From contig JAACJO010000006.1 of the NCBI GenBank assembly GCA_013368445.1, positions 1,922,001-1,986,000 on the forward strand: DNA of 64,000 nt, written 5' to 3'. Positions 34,110 through 45,138 of the stretch are shown here, piece by piece (the stretch's first letter is position 1; each line of letters opens with the position of its first letter). Both the position numbers and the translations under genes were made by a program. The notes below the pieces were generated by a model. That model was not told where the DNA came from. It was given only the letters and a program-made list of their open reading frames with translations, and did no database searches. This stretch comes from Leucocoprinus leucothites. Its lineage: Eukaryota > Basidiomycota > Agaricomycetes > Agaricales > Agaricaceae.

Positions 34110-34562
34110 TCAATTGCTGTCACCACGTCTCCAGCCAGGTGCAGTGTCGGTGTCTCGCCTCCATCCCGGTGCAGTGTCGGTGTCTCGTCTCCATCCCGGT
34201 GCAGTGTCAGTGTCCCGTCTCCATCCCGGTGCAGACGCGACGTCTCTTCTCCAACCGGGTGCTGAAGCACTGTCCCGTTTCCAAGTAGGTGCAGTATCAA
34301 CATCCCTCTTCCACCCAGGCGCTCCGAGCTGAAAACATATATCTCGGTAAGGACGGTCATAAATCCCAAGGCCCTAAAGCACTTACGGCAACATTATCTA
34401 CATTGCCTGCGCCATTTGTATGGGACTGGAGGCTCTCCTAGAAGAGGTGTTAAGTGCGAAGAGTGGTCAATGAGCGAGGAGGGTGCTTACCACTGGTGCA
34501 GCACCGACCGCAGCTATCGAAAGTAAAGAAGCGAGAAGAGTAAAGAAGGTGGCGGGGCGCAT
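34110..34562 (-). CDS. Secreted kexin-processed repeat peptide precursor
   Basis: 113-residue precursor from three exons (34491-34562, 34387-34437, 34110-34328). Residues 1-22 are a signal peptide (MRPATFFTLLASLLSIAAVGAA). Residues 23-43 form a short propeptide. From residue 44 there are seven cores, AP(G/T)W, each followed by Lys-Arg or Arg-Arg (pairs at 48/49, 58/59, 68/69, 78/79, 88/89, 98/99 and 108/109). Consecutive pairs are exactly 10 residues apart with spacers DVDT, DSAS, DVAS, DTDT, DTDT and DTDT. The protein ends GDSN. This is the layout of alpha-factor-like pheromone, KEP and dikaritin precursors: secretion, cutting by kexin (Kex2) after the dibasic pair, and carboxypeptidase trimming, which would release octapeptides such as DTDTAPGW. 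No tailoring-enzyme gene (for example DUF3328/UstY) is recognised in the window. A TATA box lies 51 bases upstream. Product and role are unknown. Confidence 0.85.
34122..34328 (-). repeat. 30-base coding tandem repeat of the peptide precursor
   Basis: Period exactly 30 bases, each unit encoding four spacer residues, AP(G/T)W and a basic pair. The three promoter-distal units (DTDTAPGWRR) are nearly identical in DNA; the promoter-proximal ones have diverged. This suggests recent growth at the 3' end. Confidence 0.85.
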
Positions 34563-34612
34563 CGTAAAAGGCCTGGTGTTGTTGAGAAACGCATTGGTGA
34601 AAGAGGCAGAAT

Positions 34613-34619
34613 TTATATA
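34613..34619 (-). promoter_or_regulatory. TATA box of the repeat-peptide gene
   Basis: TATATAA on the minus strand, 51 bases before the ATG at 34562. Confidence 0.5.
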
Positions 34620-37600
34620 GCGCGCAAGTACAGACTTGGGACCAGACTAAGGCAGTCAGGGTGCCTGGGATCAAGAAGCATGCGTTACAGTTGCCTGGCA
34701 GAACTTTGGTTAAAGTCCCTATCCCCATGCGGATTAAGCGAGGCTTTCTATTCAGGTAGGATTTAGCAACACGATCTCCAGAATCGGTGAGCAAGCACAC
34801 AATCCATACCTATCGGGCTGCCTACACTGTTTGGCTACTAAGAACGCCGCTAGTCCAGCACTGAGATCGCTGGGAGAGGCAAATCCTTGAGTGAAGAAGT
34901 GTTCGGCGAGCGTTGCTCCGCGATATGTTTGGCTGCCGACTTGCCTATGGGTTATTTTGGAAGATAAACCCATGATCATAGGTTCTCTGTCATTTGGGCA
35001 AAGCGGCGGAGCATGTGCACCCGATGACGCGATCTAACACATGGCGTACATACGTGTAATCCGCCGATACGAACCTCTTTTGAGGCAGTTATACCTTTAC
35101 GGTCTGAGGACTGACCTCAGGAACCCGCCTTGTGGTGCTTCCATTCCAAGTTTTACTACCGGAGCCCAAGACAAGACAGGTGATTTGAGCTATTTCCTGA
35201 AGAGTTCTATAACGTTAGAGTGCCTGGTAGTCATCCATGCTCTCTATGACGAGGAGTAGACAGGTCCTTGCTGGCCCAGAGGACGTCGTTTGAATGAACT
35301 CTAACGATACATTCCATGGATTAATCTGGCGATGTAGATTAAAGTCATTCCGATTTGGGGCGCGCTGTCTGAACAGCCGGACATAAGAATGTCCGGTCGT
35401 ACGCCGCTCGACATTCAGTCGCGTCTATGACGTTTTATGGAGCGACATTCAAGTTATGTCCTCAAAGTAGCAATTGAGACAGCTTTACCAGGCACGCAGA
35501 AGGGTTTGGATAAGTGAACGGCGACCGTCTTTCTAGCATGTTCGTTCTAAGTCCATATTCCGGGGGACACAAGATATTCCCCTCGGTATAACCGTCCTCG
35601 GAGTTGTGGCAGACCGTAGGTTCAAGAAGCTCCGCGCTCCCGCACTTTCATCAGTCTTTGGTCACCGACCACAAATTCGTCGTCAAGGGGAAGGACAAAT
35701 CTGACAGCCCAAGCTTCATCCAGACGTGTTTAAGCAAGAGAACTTGTCGTGGCAGGTTGGTGTTGCCATAAATACCAGTCTGGTTACACGAACTTGGTGG
35801 AGATGTCATTCAACTGCAAATCACGTTGACATTTTATGAGATCATTCCACTTCGCTCGGACTCGGATAATGGCCTCAAAACCGAGGAAAGCGGATTGAGA
35901 GCCCCTGGAAGCCTAAAGCGGGATGGGGAGGCAATTTGGCGAACGATCTTGGCTGAATGGATTGTCTGCCGATAAAGATTGCCGCTGGAACTCGGAACTC
36001 GTACGCAAGTATAATAAGGCGCTGCATGTTTTCGTGGCAAATCTTATCGTTCAGTATGGTAGGGCTTGGCTCGGTGATTTCTATCAAGACAGTCTATCTT
36101 CGACTTTGATTGATAGTGTGGACAGCTGTTAGCAACTTTGGAGAAACTCCGGGCGATTGTTCCCGACAGGATACGGCGCCAAGGAGCCAGGTGGTGATAA
36201 TTCGTTAACCTTGACCGAAGATATGTATGTTCCGCGGACAATTGAGACCGGTGTACACATTAATACCGCTCCACCGTGTGCCGTTTGAGGGATTTGAGTA
36301 CACATACGGTAGGCGCCATACTACGAATCTCGACCAGCGGAAGACAGCGAGAAAGCTTCCGCGAAGTTGTTTACACCTGGAACTGATCTTATCGTTCGTG
36401 ATGATGAAGCTAGTTTTCATTAATCGATTATCAGGCAGGGCTTCTTTCGAGCAGTAGGCGCCTCTATTCTTGATTAATTCATCTCGAGGGCGTGAAGACG
36501 CCGTGCTGAGAGAGCCACTTTTGATTGAACGTACTAGACCGTCCCCTGGGGCGTTGGACGTGACAACTTCGATCCCGAAAATGGAGGAGCGCATGGCTAC
36601 AAGTGCTTCCAGCTGCACCTATAATGCCAGATTCGACACACCAGAGATTGAACGATCCCCCACGGAGCAGCCCTACGGTCAACAAGAAGGATATTGATCA
36701 GGGTCCTAGGTGCCCTAGACGAAGTCGAAGCTGGCCAGTCTGGACTGTAAGGGGATTTTACGTGAAAATGAGACCTTCTCTATGATTCTCTGTAGTAACT
36801 GCGTGAATTCGTGGCCCGATAGTGGAGCGGTGGTAGTAGGACGAGGGTGAGAGAGAAGAGGTGAGCCGAGGAAAATAATAGACTCCGAATGTTGCAGCGG
36901 GAGATCCCGACTTTTGGCTCGGAACAGGCCTGTAGTGCACTCGGAAAACTCGAACGTTGCAGGTTTAAAAAATTTCAAAGAACAGGCTTAGTCTTGTCTC
37001 TGTCCTTTGTATTTCGCCCCCCTGATGCTGTCCTATATGTAGACGTATGATAGCGACTGGGCCGAGGCCCCATCGCTATTTTCAGCGCAATATTAGTTGC
37101 TCCATAGGCCCGTTATTTATTTAAAGCACCATCGCCGGTGTACGTACCGAAGTAGTGTTAGGATCTCAACAATTTCGTAGATCCTGGATACATTGTACTG
37201 TGTATTTTTGAAACGTCGTTGATTACAGGGTGGATGAAGATCCAGCGTTCGGATGGGCCCAAGTGCAATGCCACATTAACATGGGCTCCCAATCCCCCCT
37301 TGAATGTCCAAAAGGTTGTACTTACCGGACCTCCGCCTGGTCTCCTTGCAAGTATGCAGTAAACTGTTTTTACATGTTTATAGGGACGGAAGTTGCATTT
37401 GATTTGGCTATGTTTATTTCAGACGATCACATTTAAGATTGGAGTTAAGTGAAGGTAGTATTCAACATTCTACAGAATACAGTTGGTATCAATAGCGATA
37501 GATAGATCAAAGAATAACCTCGATGCATCAGAGATCGAGGCGAAAAAGAGAGCTGAAACGGATAGGCTACATCAGGGAATCAAGAGACGATCAAGTATAT

Positions 37601-37825
37601 ATGGCTACAGTGGGAGTTGAGTTGCAAGAACACGACAGAGTCGACGACATTGAGGAAAGCGTGAATGGAAACAAACACAAACGAGGATTAAAAGGCAGGT
37701 GCATTCGCGATAAGCGAGCAAGTATAAATATGTAGTGAGAACAAACACGGGCGAAAGCCAAGAATCAGAAATGTCAAGGTCTTAAGAGGTGGGGAGGGGG
37801 CTTCTGTCCATCATCGAGAGGAGCA
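34620..37825. other. Long gene-poor gap
   Basis: 3.2 kb without a supportable gene. A 75-codon minus-strand frame (34752-34979) and frames around 36205-36618 have no recognised domain and no consistent splice sites. The gap contains the upstream region of the repeat-peptide gene and the 3' flank of the HMG-box gene. Confidence 0.45.
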
Positions 37826-39464
37826 TCAAGCTTCGTTCTTGACGAAATCACCAAAGTCGAAACCGTGGTTAAAATGGAAATCTGTTCCAGGGGCACAGCC
37901 AGTACTCTCTGAGACGTACCCGAGTTCCTGACCACCCCAAACAGAATCAGATGGACCAAGGTTGTCAACACCGCCGAACATGGCACTAGTGGGAGCATGT
38001 TCGGGATGGACCGGCTGTGGTGCGAAAACAGGGAGCGGAAGGTTCTTGTCAGAGGGTTGGGGAGAACCGGAATACGTCGACGATGTGTGGGAAGACGGTA
38101 ATGATGGACTATGCTGAAGCGAAGAGGATAACCATTGAGCGGCCATGTCCATCTCCGGGACATCGGGTACGTTATTATTAACTTGAGGAGACGTGTGACC
38201 GTTCGAAGCATTGTGGTTGTACATGTGCAAGATTTCTTGTGGTCCCAGGGAATCTAGTGGTCCCATGCCAAGGTGGGTATTGTGGACTTGCTCATGAGGT
38301 GGCAGGGTAGTCATCAATTCGTTCACATTGAAAGGAGGGGACTGGTGCTGAGATTGAGACGGTTGGAAGTTGAAGTTGCTGAAGGTGTTAAAGAGGGTGG
38401 GATCGGGCTCTGGCAGGACGTCGGTGGCATCATGGTGGAACATTTGACTTTGAGGAAGCTGAGGATTGGGCGTTGTCCATGAACGGAAGAATGCGGGTCC
38501 AGCGCTAGAGGGTCGCCGTTGGGATCCGATCATCATTCGCTGCTGGCGCGACATTGGTGAGACAGGACGAGAAGGCATGAAGACGGAGGGGATGGCAATG
38601 TTGGCGTAGGGATCGTAGTAGTCATGCGGTAAAGGAACGGATGAAGAGCGACGGTGAGTATATAGCGGCGCTGGCTGGGCTACAGGTGTCTGAGAGCGCA
38701 TCCTGTCAAGGTTCCGAACGGCCTCAGCGAGCTCGGCTCCCTTCTTCCCCTCTAGGAGAAGCTGGGCGACTTCTTCGCATCGACGCTCATCCTCAGGAGT
38801 GGGAAGAGCCTTGTCCTTTTTCTTCTCCTTATTCTTGTTGTGAACCGGGCGGAAGCGATAATTGGGATACTTTGCTTTGTGCTCGGCCTTTGCATGCTTC
38901 GCCTTTACCTCCCAAATGCGCTTCTCCTCGAGGGGTAAAGCCCTCCAGCAATTGCCTGAGGTAACGTCAGGGACCTATACATAAAAGGATAGATTAAGTT
39001 CTCACCAATGATCTTTGAAAGGGATCCATGGTTAGTTTCAATTGAACCCGGTACATGTTTCTGGCGAACAAAATCCGCTCGGAAAAGCATGAAAGCATTA
39101 GGGGGCCTGGGAATATAACCGAGAGACCGGCGCTTCCCGGGCGGTGCACGACGACGAGCGGGCCCAACTGATGGTATTTCCGAGGGAGGGAAAAGCGTTG
39201 ACTCGGGCGAGAAAGACTCGGCAGAATCAGGACCATCTTCAGGCTCAACATACGTCACTGGTGTCACGTTGGGTGCAAACATGAATGGTTTCTGAGATGG
39301 GGGTGGAAGACCAATCCCATAAATCCCAGGCTTAGCCGGATTCAAACCTATTAAAGGTAAGTCGGTGATTATGAAAATGGGGGTGTAGGTGCCTTACCAA
39401 TAAGCATAGCAGACGAACGTCGTCTGCGGTTGGCGGCGTTGGCGGCAAGGCGGAAGGCGGGCAT
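37826..39464 (-). CDS. HMG-box transcription factor
   Basis: DNA-binding regulator of the MATA_HMG/Sox-like class, 512 residues, three exons (39398-39464, 39006-39347, 37826-38955). The HMG box covers about residues 95-165: it opens with the RPPNAFMLFRADF helix 1, continues with HGSLSKIIG and is completed across the second intron by NCWRALPLEEKRIWE and AEHKAKYPNYRFRP. A basic NKNKEKKKDK stretch follows. The remaining about 300 residues are rich in Pro, Ser, Asn and Gln (FNFQPSQSQHQSPPF, SPSLPSSHTSSTYSGSPQ), as expected of an activation region, and the protein ends FGDFVKNEA. Agaricomycete HMG proteins of this kind include regulators of mating and fruiting; which one this is cannot be settled here. 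The repeat-peptide gene lies 3.3 kb downstream. Confidence 0.9.
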
Positions 39465-42400
39465 AATGATTGGAAGGCCTGCGGTCGAGAAAAGAGACGT
39501 GGGTGTAAATGAAACGAAGGGGATTTATAGGCGGTGGTAAGATTCCAGGGATGACTCTAACAGATGCTTCGAATGGAGACCCCGGCCACTGTTTTCGTAT
39601 TGAGCTATCAACGCTCTAGCGATACAGCCTCCACATCAGCCCCCTTTTCCTTGCCAGAGATATGGATGGACGCACCTCGACCACCGTGCAACGGCTGGTT
39701 ATGGATGATTAGAGATGGGGATTAATACGACAAAGCGTTCTGGTCCAGTTCTTTGTCTCTTTTATGGCGTGGGGTCCTGAAAAAGCAGGGCGAAGACTAC
39801 TTTCCTATTTCGGCGAATGGTTTATGCTCGGATTTGGCAAGTTGTTTATCTCAGCCATCTTGTTCTCTTCGAATATTCACCCATCGCCATCCCCGAAGAT
39901 CCTTCCTTCCTGATACGTGGCTCTGCCTGTTGCTCCCATGATCACCTCATGCACTTATGGGCTTGTCTAACAGGGATGTGATCACCTGAGAGGCCTACTT
40001 TTCTATCGTGGTGCCACTTCCTACAAACACAGACCCCACAGCCTGTGGCTTTTGGGTGGGCGGACGAGACAAGGACGCTTTTCTCGACTACGGGCGACGT
40101 GTGAAAAACGGCCATAATCAGGTTATTCCCCGTCGTTTACCCTGGTTTTCATATGTTTGGCTTTGGAATACGATGACAAGATCCAATGCCCCTGCACCTC
40201 CAATCAAGATCATTTCGAGAACTCTGATCCCGGCATCAAGAGCGCTCACACCCCTGGGTGTTCCGCATGCTTCATGCATCTGCCGGCGTGCTTTGTTCTT
40301 TTTTCTGAACTTGACCAGAATTTCAAGCCCAACACTCAGCCCTTGGGAATGGATATTCATTTCTCGGGTCCTGTTGAACTAATAGGCCCTCATCCACCCT
40401 TCCTGTAGAGCGGACCACTAACGTGATTACTACTTATAATCTTAATCTCACGATTTTACTGGAGCTTCAACCAGCATCATGTCATCAATCTTCAGTATGG
40501 TCTACCATCGAAATCAAATATGCAGTGACAAGGAGTGGTAATATGGTATATCACAACTTGAACCTACATTCTAGGTCACTTGATCTTGATCGTCTCCAGC
40601 CGCCTACATCCCCCGCTCTTCACGACGCACTGGATCCACAATAGCAAACCTTCCCATCTTGAGGTGTACGTGCTTGAGTGGTGCTTAACTTTGCAGTTGC
40701 CACTGTCCCTGCAACGCATGTTCCGTAATGACCATCCCCGTTCGGCCTCTCCGTTATCTCGGCAGCGCTAGTTTGCTTTATGTACGCCTCGCAACGCTTG
40801 GTAATAGCACTGCACTAATCCCGACTTACCATCGCTTTGATTCGTCCGCTTCGTTAATCAGAACTCTCAAGTCCTATCGCCATCACTTACTGCGGCGTAA
40901 GCTATAAAAATTTACGGCATATATACTTGGCTTGCTACTTTTAATCGGGCCATCGCGAGCTACTGCATATTCAGTCCCCAGTCCTCGTGGTGGCGCTATT
41001 GCTAAATCAACAGCAGTCGCTTCTTGGGCGTACTCAAGACTTGATCAACTTGATGATCGTAACGTATTGCTTACTCGCGTTAACCCTGGTATAATTGGCG
41101 AGAACCCCACGTGGCCTATTTTAGCTCGAAGGTACCCCAGAAACTGCTACAGCCTCGCGCCAGTGTCGAAATGGAGCGCGATGGACACGGAGCCAATAAA
41201 GTTGCGACCGGAGTCCGGCTTACACAGGGAGCTTTGATTGATACAGTACATTGCTTGTAGATGGTGCTGAGATCAGTAACTACTTCTTCCTTACTACTAT
41301 ACGCCCTCGTGGCTGATCTTCGTGGATTCTCTAACTCATCCTCGGTGACTTTGTACCTCATGCAGCTTTATTTAGTAGCCTGATTAGCAGCTCTTCGCAA
41401 ACATGCGAGAGTAATTTAAGGTCGGACGATATTCATATCATTCCTTCGAGCATGGTCCAGGCGCTGTTCTGGACGGAGCGCCACAGCGAGGCGAGAAGCA
41501 CCTCAAGAGCTTCTACCCCCGCCGCTGGACTGCCAGGAAGGTGCTCCAGTAACGTCATGGAATCGCGGTCTGCGAAAAATGGTCCCCAGACAGTGGCATA
41601 AAGCAGGATCGGTATTTTTTGCTATCCGTAATTTACCTGAATGATCACGGAAATCGCCGCTTCCTGGCAATCCGTTAGGATGCCGGTTATCGAGAAGACC
41701 GTTGACCACCATCGCGGTCATGAACCTCCTCAGTTGTGCTCGAGTTGCGATGTGGACTGGTAGAGGCCCGATGCCGGGAATGATGGCGATCGGACTATAC
41801 CCCGTTGGCAGAAACTGTCCAGATCCCCAGGATCCATGATTCTGCAATATCGGACGGTTTCCGGAGAGCTCTGGCTAGTGCGTACATGTGATGCATGCAA
41901 CGGGCGCAGTAACGCCTCGATAGATCCGGATTCATGATGAAGACCGATACTCTTGTACATCATGATATGACGCCTGGTTACGAGCCTTCCTGACATTTTA
42001 CCCGAGCCGCTCAGCTTGGAATGGAAGGTTGTCCGTGGCGTCATATGCAATGCTCTGTGTAGGTGAACATTGCACTGGTTCAGGCGGATTGTGGCGAGAA
42101 TTGGGTATGCTCGTCGCAGTGGCGCTTCATCATGATTCCACCGACCCTTCAAGTCCAAATCACCCGTCCGAGTGATCGTCGGCCAGGTGGCAAGGGCTAT
42201 TGAAGTCAGAAACACTACATGTTAGTGACTTAGTCGGCTTCGGATGGAATGAGCATTGCCAACTTATTGGAATAAAAAAGGTAGGCATAGCAACCCGTAG
42301 GAAGTCCCTAAATTCCGAAACCAGAATATTACAAGGACGCATCTAAAAACCCTAACTCCTGGAGCCGGTGCCCTTGTCCTCAGGTCTATTTGCTGGGAGA

Positions 42401-42584
42401 ACTCCCGAGCCGTGTCTTCTTTGTAATAGAGTTGGAACCTTAATTTTCCGAAATAGATCGTTGGAAGGGACAGAGGAAGTACACCACATAAAAGGAATTC
42501 CTTAAGTGGAACAAAGTCTTTAAATAGTCAAGCGATGACAGGTGTAGGTCCATGACATTCCGGCCCTTATAGCCGATGCTAGCG
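39465..42584. other. Long gene-poor gap
   Basis: 3.1 kb. Overlapping minus-strand frames at 41503-41847 and 41730-42215 encode unrecognised sequences, and no splice model joins them convincingly. The frame at 40008-40382 also has no family resemblance. Upstream sequence of the HMG-box gene occupies the left end. Confidence 0.45.
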
Positions 42585-42992
42585 TTAAGGAACCGAAGCG
42601 TCGATCAAACTAAACACATGGCTAGCAAAGATGTCAATTAGTCCATTTGGTCGAGCGTTTAAACTAATGACGATTTGTGGGTACGGTGTGACTTCCTTCG
42701 TTATCTCTTGTTTTGATTCATGTTTGAGGATTGTTCGATCTCCCATGCCATCGTGTTTCATCTGATAGTTCGGACCCTCTGGGCATTTATTTATCTCAGA
42801 ACCAAACATACATACTACACACTGCTCAGAGTGGAATAAGTAACAAGTGGAGTTGGTAACAAGAAGTAGAATATTAGAAGTGAATTGCGTGATCGGAAGC
42901 GGCTCTAAGAAAGGGGTATCATAAACAGGAGGAATAATAAAAAATAAGATAACTGCAAGCATAGGTAAGGAAGCGAGACTAAATATAGCCAT
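42585..42992 (-). CDS. Possible small secreted or membrane protein
   Basis: A 135-codon frame starting at ATG. Residues 4-22 (FSLASLPMLAVILFFIIPP) are strongly hydrophobic and could be a signal peptide or anchor; four cysteines follow (STCYLFHSEQCVVCMFG and NKC). No homologue is recognised and no introns are needed. It starts 28 bases after the stop of the glycine-rich gene on the same strand, so it could also be 3' untranslated sequence of that gene. Confidence 0.3.
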   Translation of the reverse strand: MAIFSLASLPMLAVILFFIIPPVYDTPFLEPLPITQFTSNILLLVTNSTCYLFHSEQCVVCMFGSEINKCPEGPNYQMKHDGMGDRTILKHESKQEITKEVTPYPQIVISLNARPNGLIDIFASHVFSLIDASVP

Positions 42993-43020
42993 AAGGCATA
43001 TGAAAAGAAATGGCTCAAGA

Positions 43021-44071
43021 TCAGCTAAAGCGCAGTAGCGCCCATAGGGCCCAAACTACGCTAATCAAACTGAAATAGGAAGGTGCCCAAGTGGCCATCT
43101 CTCCGTCAATAAGAGGTGCCGCAAGACCAATTGTCTCATTGAGACAGGTCAAGAGGGTCGTATCCAGACCAGAAGGCAGAGGACTGTCTACTGTTCCCTC
43201 CGGTGCATATGTGGCGGTATTGTTATACTGGTCCAGGGTGAGCGCAATAGAGCTCGCTCGATAGTACTGTATGACCTGTTCTGGCCTCGGAACCGATGCA
43301 CTGGAATTCAAAGGTGTTGAAGTAGGTGCTGGGTTTGTGGTAAACCTGGAAGAACAGTTCTGCGAAAGGTCGGAGATGAGGGAGACAATTGTGGCGTTGT
43401 CTGCTACAATTCGGAACGTATTGTTGAGAGACACCGCTTGGAAGGTTGCGGTTGACAGTGCTCCACCTGGACGTGTGCTGTTGTTCACATCACCATACTT
43501 TGAGATGATCAGTACATGAATAAGTAGGAAACCTGGTGTACTTACCTCTATCCGTGAGTCCAGATACGTGCCAGTCAAAACCAGTGCACCCCCTCCCCAT
43601 ACCACAGGCCAGAAATAGAAAGGAAAACCACGTCCTGCGACTCCTCGCGTCGTGTGAGCACTTCCATAGCCACTTCCATATGTGCTATACAATTTACGAG
43701 AAAGATGCCATGAGACAACTGTACGTGAATAATCGATGAAATGAAACTCACCGGGTGCCAAAGACCTGATTTCGTTGGCCTCCGCCTACTAGCCGTCCAG
43801 CAAAAGGTAGCCCTGCAGCTATCGCGAAAGGAGTCCCTCCGCCGCCACCATAAGCAGATGCAGACCTAGACTTTCCACCAAATTGGAAACCCGAAGAGGT
43901 ACTTATTGGGCGCGATCTGCTACCGCCCGAGCTGCCTTTGCTGCCACCACTTCTTCCACCACCACCGCGTCCCCCTCCACCACGTCCCCCTCCACCTCGG
44001 CCTCCGCCACCGCCACCTTTTCGTTTTTCGAGATTCGTTGAAGATCGCTTGGTAATACCAGGAATGAACAT
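43021..44071 (-). CDS. Glycine-rich membrane-anchored protein of unknown function
   Basis: 311 residues, three exons (43752-44071, 43546-43684, 43021-43497). The N-terminal part is KRKGGGGGGRGGGGRGG.. (about 35 residues of Gly/Arg), then Ser/Gly-rich. A middle segment with TYGSGYGSAHTTRGVAGRGF and FPFYFWPVVWGGG follows, then the IEYGDVNNSTRPGG block and a region with several NxS/T sites (NNTF, DNAT, QNCS, LNSS, YNNT, LNET). The C-terminus is hydrophobic (YFSLISVVWALWALLRFS) and may be a GPI or tail anchor. This architecture recurs as an uncharacterised protein in Agaricomycetes, usually with a signal peptide. Here the hydrophobic start MFIPGITKR is short, so an upstream exon may be missing. 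Confidence 0.7.
43925..44022 (-). repeat. Gly/Arg low-complexity coding repeat
   Basis: Nine-base-type repeats on the minus strand encoding GGGGRGGGGRGGGGR in the glycine-rich protein. Confidence 0.7.
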
Positions 44072-45083
44072 GATCAAGGTAATAGATGCCTCGTAGAGAA
44101 GTTCGACGATGGACACTCGCGAGAGTGCGTTGATGGGCGTTCAGCCTTTGGTCGTAAGAGCCACTTGGATTATTATAGTATTTGGCGTGTTGAAGTGGCG
44201 TAGTTGCTTAAGGGTAGCCAATGCAGTCTGAACTTCTTTTAGGAAGCCTAGGATCCTCAATCCAGTGCAGAAAGTTTGCTATTGTGACGTGAGGCAGTTC
44301 TCCGACCTGTGGTTCGTCAGGAAGGCTCCTTTGACTCCACTTCGCGAGCATGCCGAGCTATTCATTGAGCCAATGCACCGCGCCCGAGCCATGCAGAAGT
44401 CATTTCATGGACACTCCGAATTACGCTGATTGTTAACGCATCTGCCAAGTTTGGTCAGGTCCAAGGGCCAGCAAATACTAGCTTCATGATTTACACCGCC
44501 TCACCCGATTTATGCACCTTTTAACTTAAGACATGATGGCACAAGGCAACTAGTATCACGGATTGAGGTTACTTGAGAAGCGTTGAAAAAATTCCACATA
44601 GACCGTGAATCGATTATGCGACTGAACCAAAGAAGGTGGTTTATTTTTGAAAATTTCTCCGTTTGTTTGATCCTTGATGGCAATAGACTCTGTTTATCAC
44701 ACATGATTACCCTGTCAGATGACGTCTCGTCCTTCCCTTGGCACCTCCTACACTCTACGCTGCTCTACGTCAGCCTGCACCCATGTTACCTTATTCCATG
44801 CGACGTTTATCAGCACATGGCTTTAAGCTGGAGCTTTGAACCGGGCTTTCTTTGACCATAAGTGCTACCATTATCAATTTCATGGAAGCTCCGAGAATCC
44901 AGTCTAGCCACGTTGAACAGCCTCGGGTCCTAAGACAGGGGCCGTTCTTTTTGTAGGTTGCGAATCTTTGGACGCCGACAACGGGGCCGCAGGCAAAATC
45001 TCAACGGCCCGCTTCGTCACAAGACATCCCTCACAAACATCAGCTATGCTTCCTAACACTCCGTCGTTTTTCCTTGCCTTTGA
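44072..45083. other. No gene supported
   Basis: 1 kb between divergent genes. A 90-codon plus-strand frame at 44583-44855 shows no recognisable motif. Confidence 0.5.
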
Positions 45084-45090
45084 TATAAAG
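45084..45090 (+). promoter_or_regulatory. TATA box of the GH43-like gene
   Basis: TATAAAG 49-55 bases upstream of the ATG at 45139, the usual spacing in filamentous fungi. Confidence 0.5.
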
Positions 45091-45138
45091 CGGCCAAATT
45101 ATGCATAAAGCAGCGATTCAAACATATTCACAAGAACA

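Noticed and set aside
34056..34332. Plus-strand repeat frames (SRLHPGAVSV-type) and 30-base repeats resembling a CRISPR array
   Set aside because: They are the antisense of the repeat-peptide precursor. The period is a whole number of codons, there are no spacers, and the minus strand has a signal peptide and correct splice sites.
41503..42342. Overlapping minus-strand frames that might form a gene
   Set aside because: No recognisable domain, no splice model that joins them, and no codon signature. The plus-strand CDACNGRSN-like string here is too short and is followed by stops.
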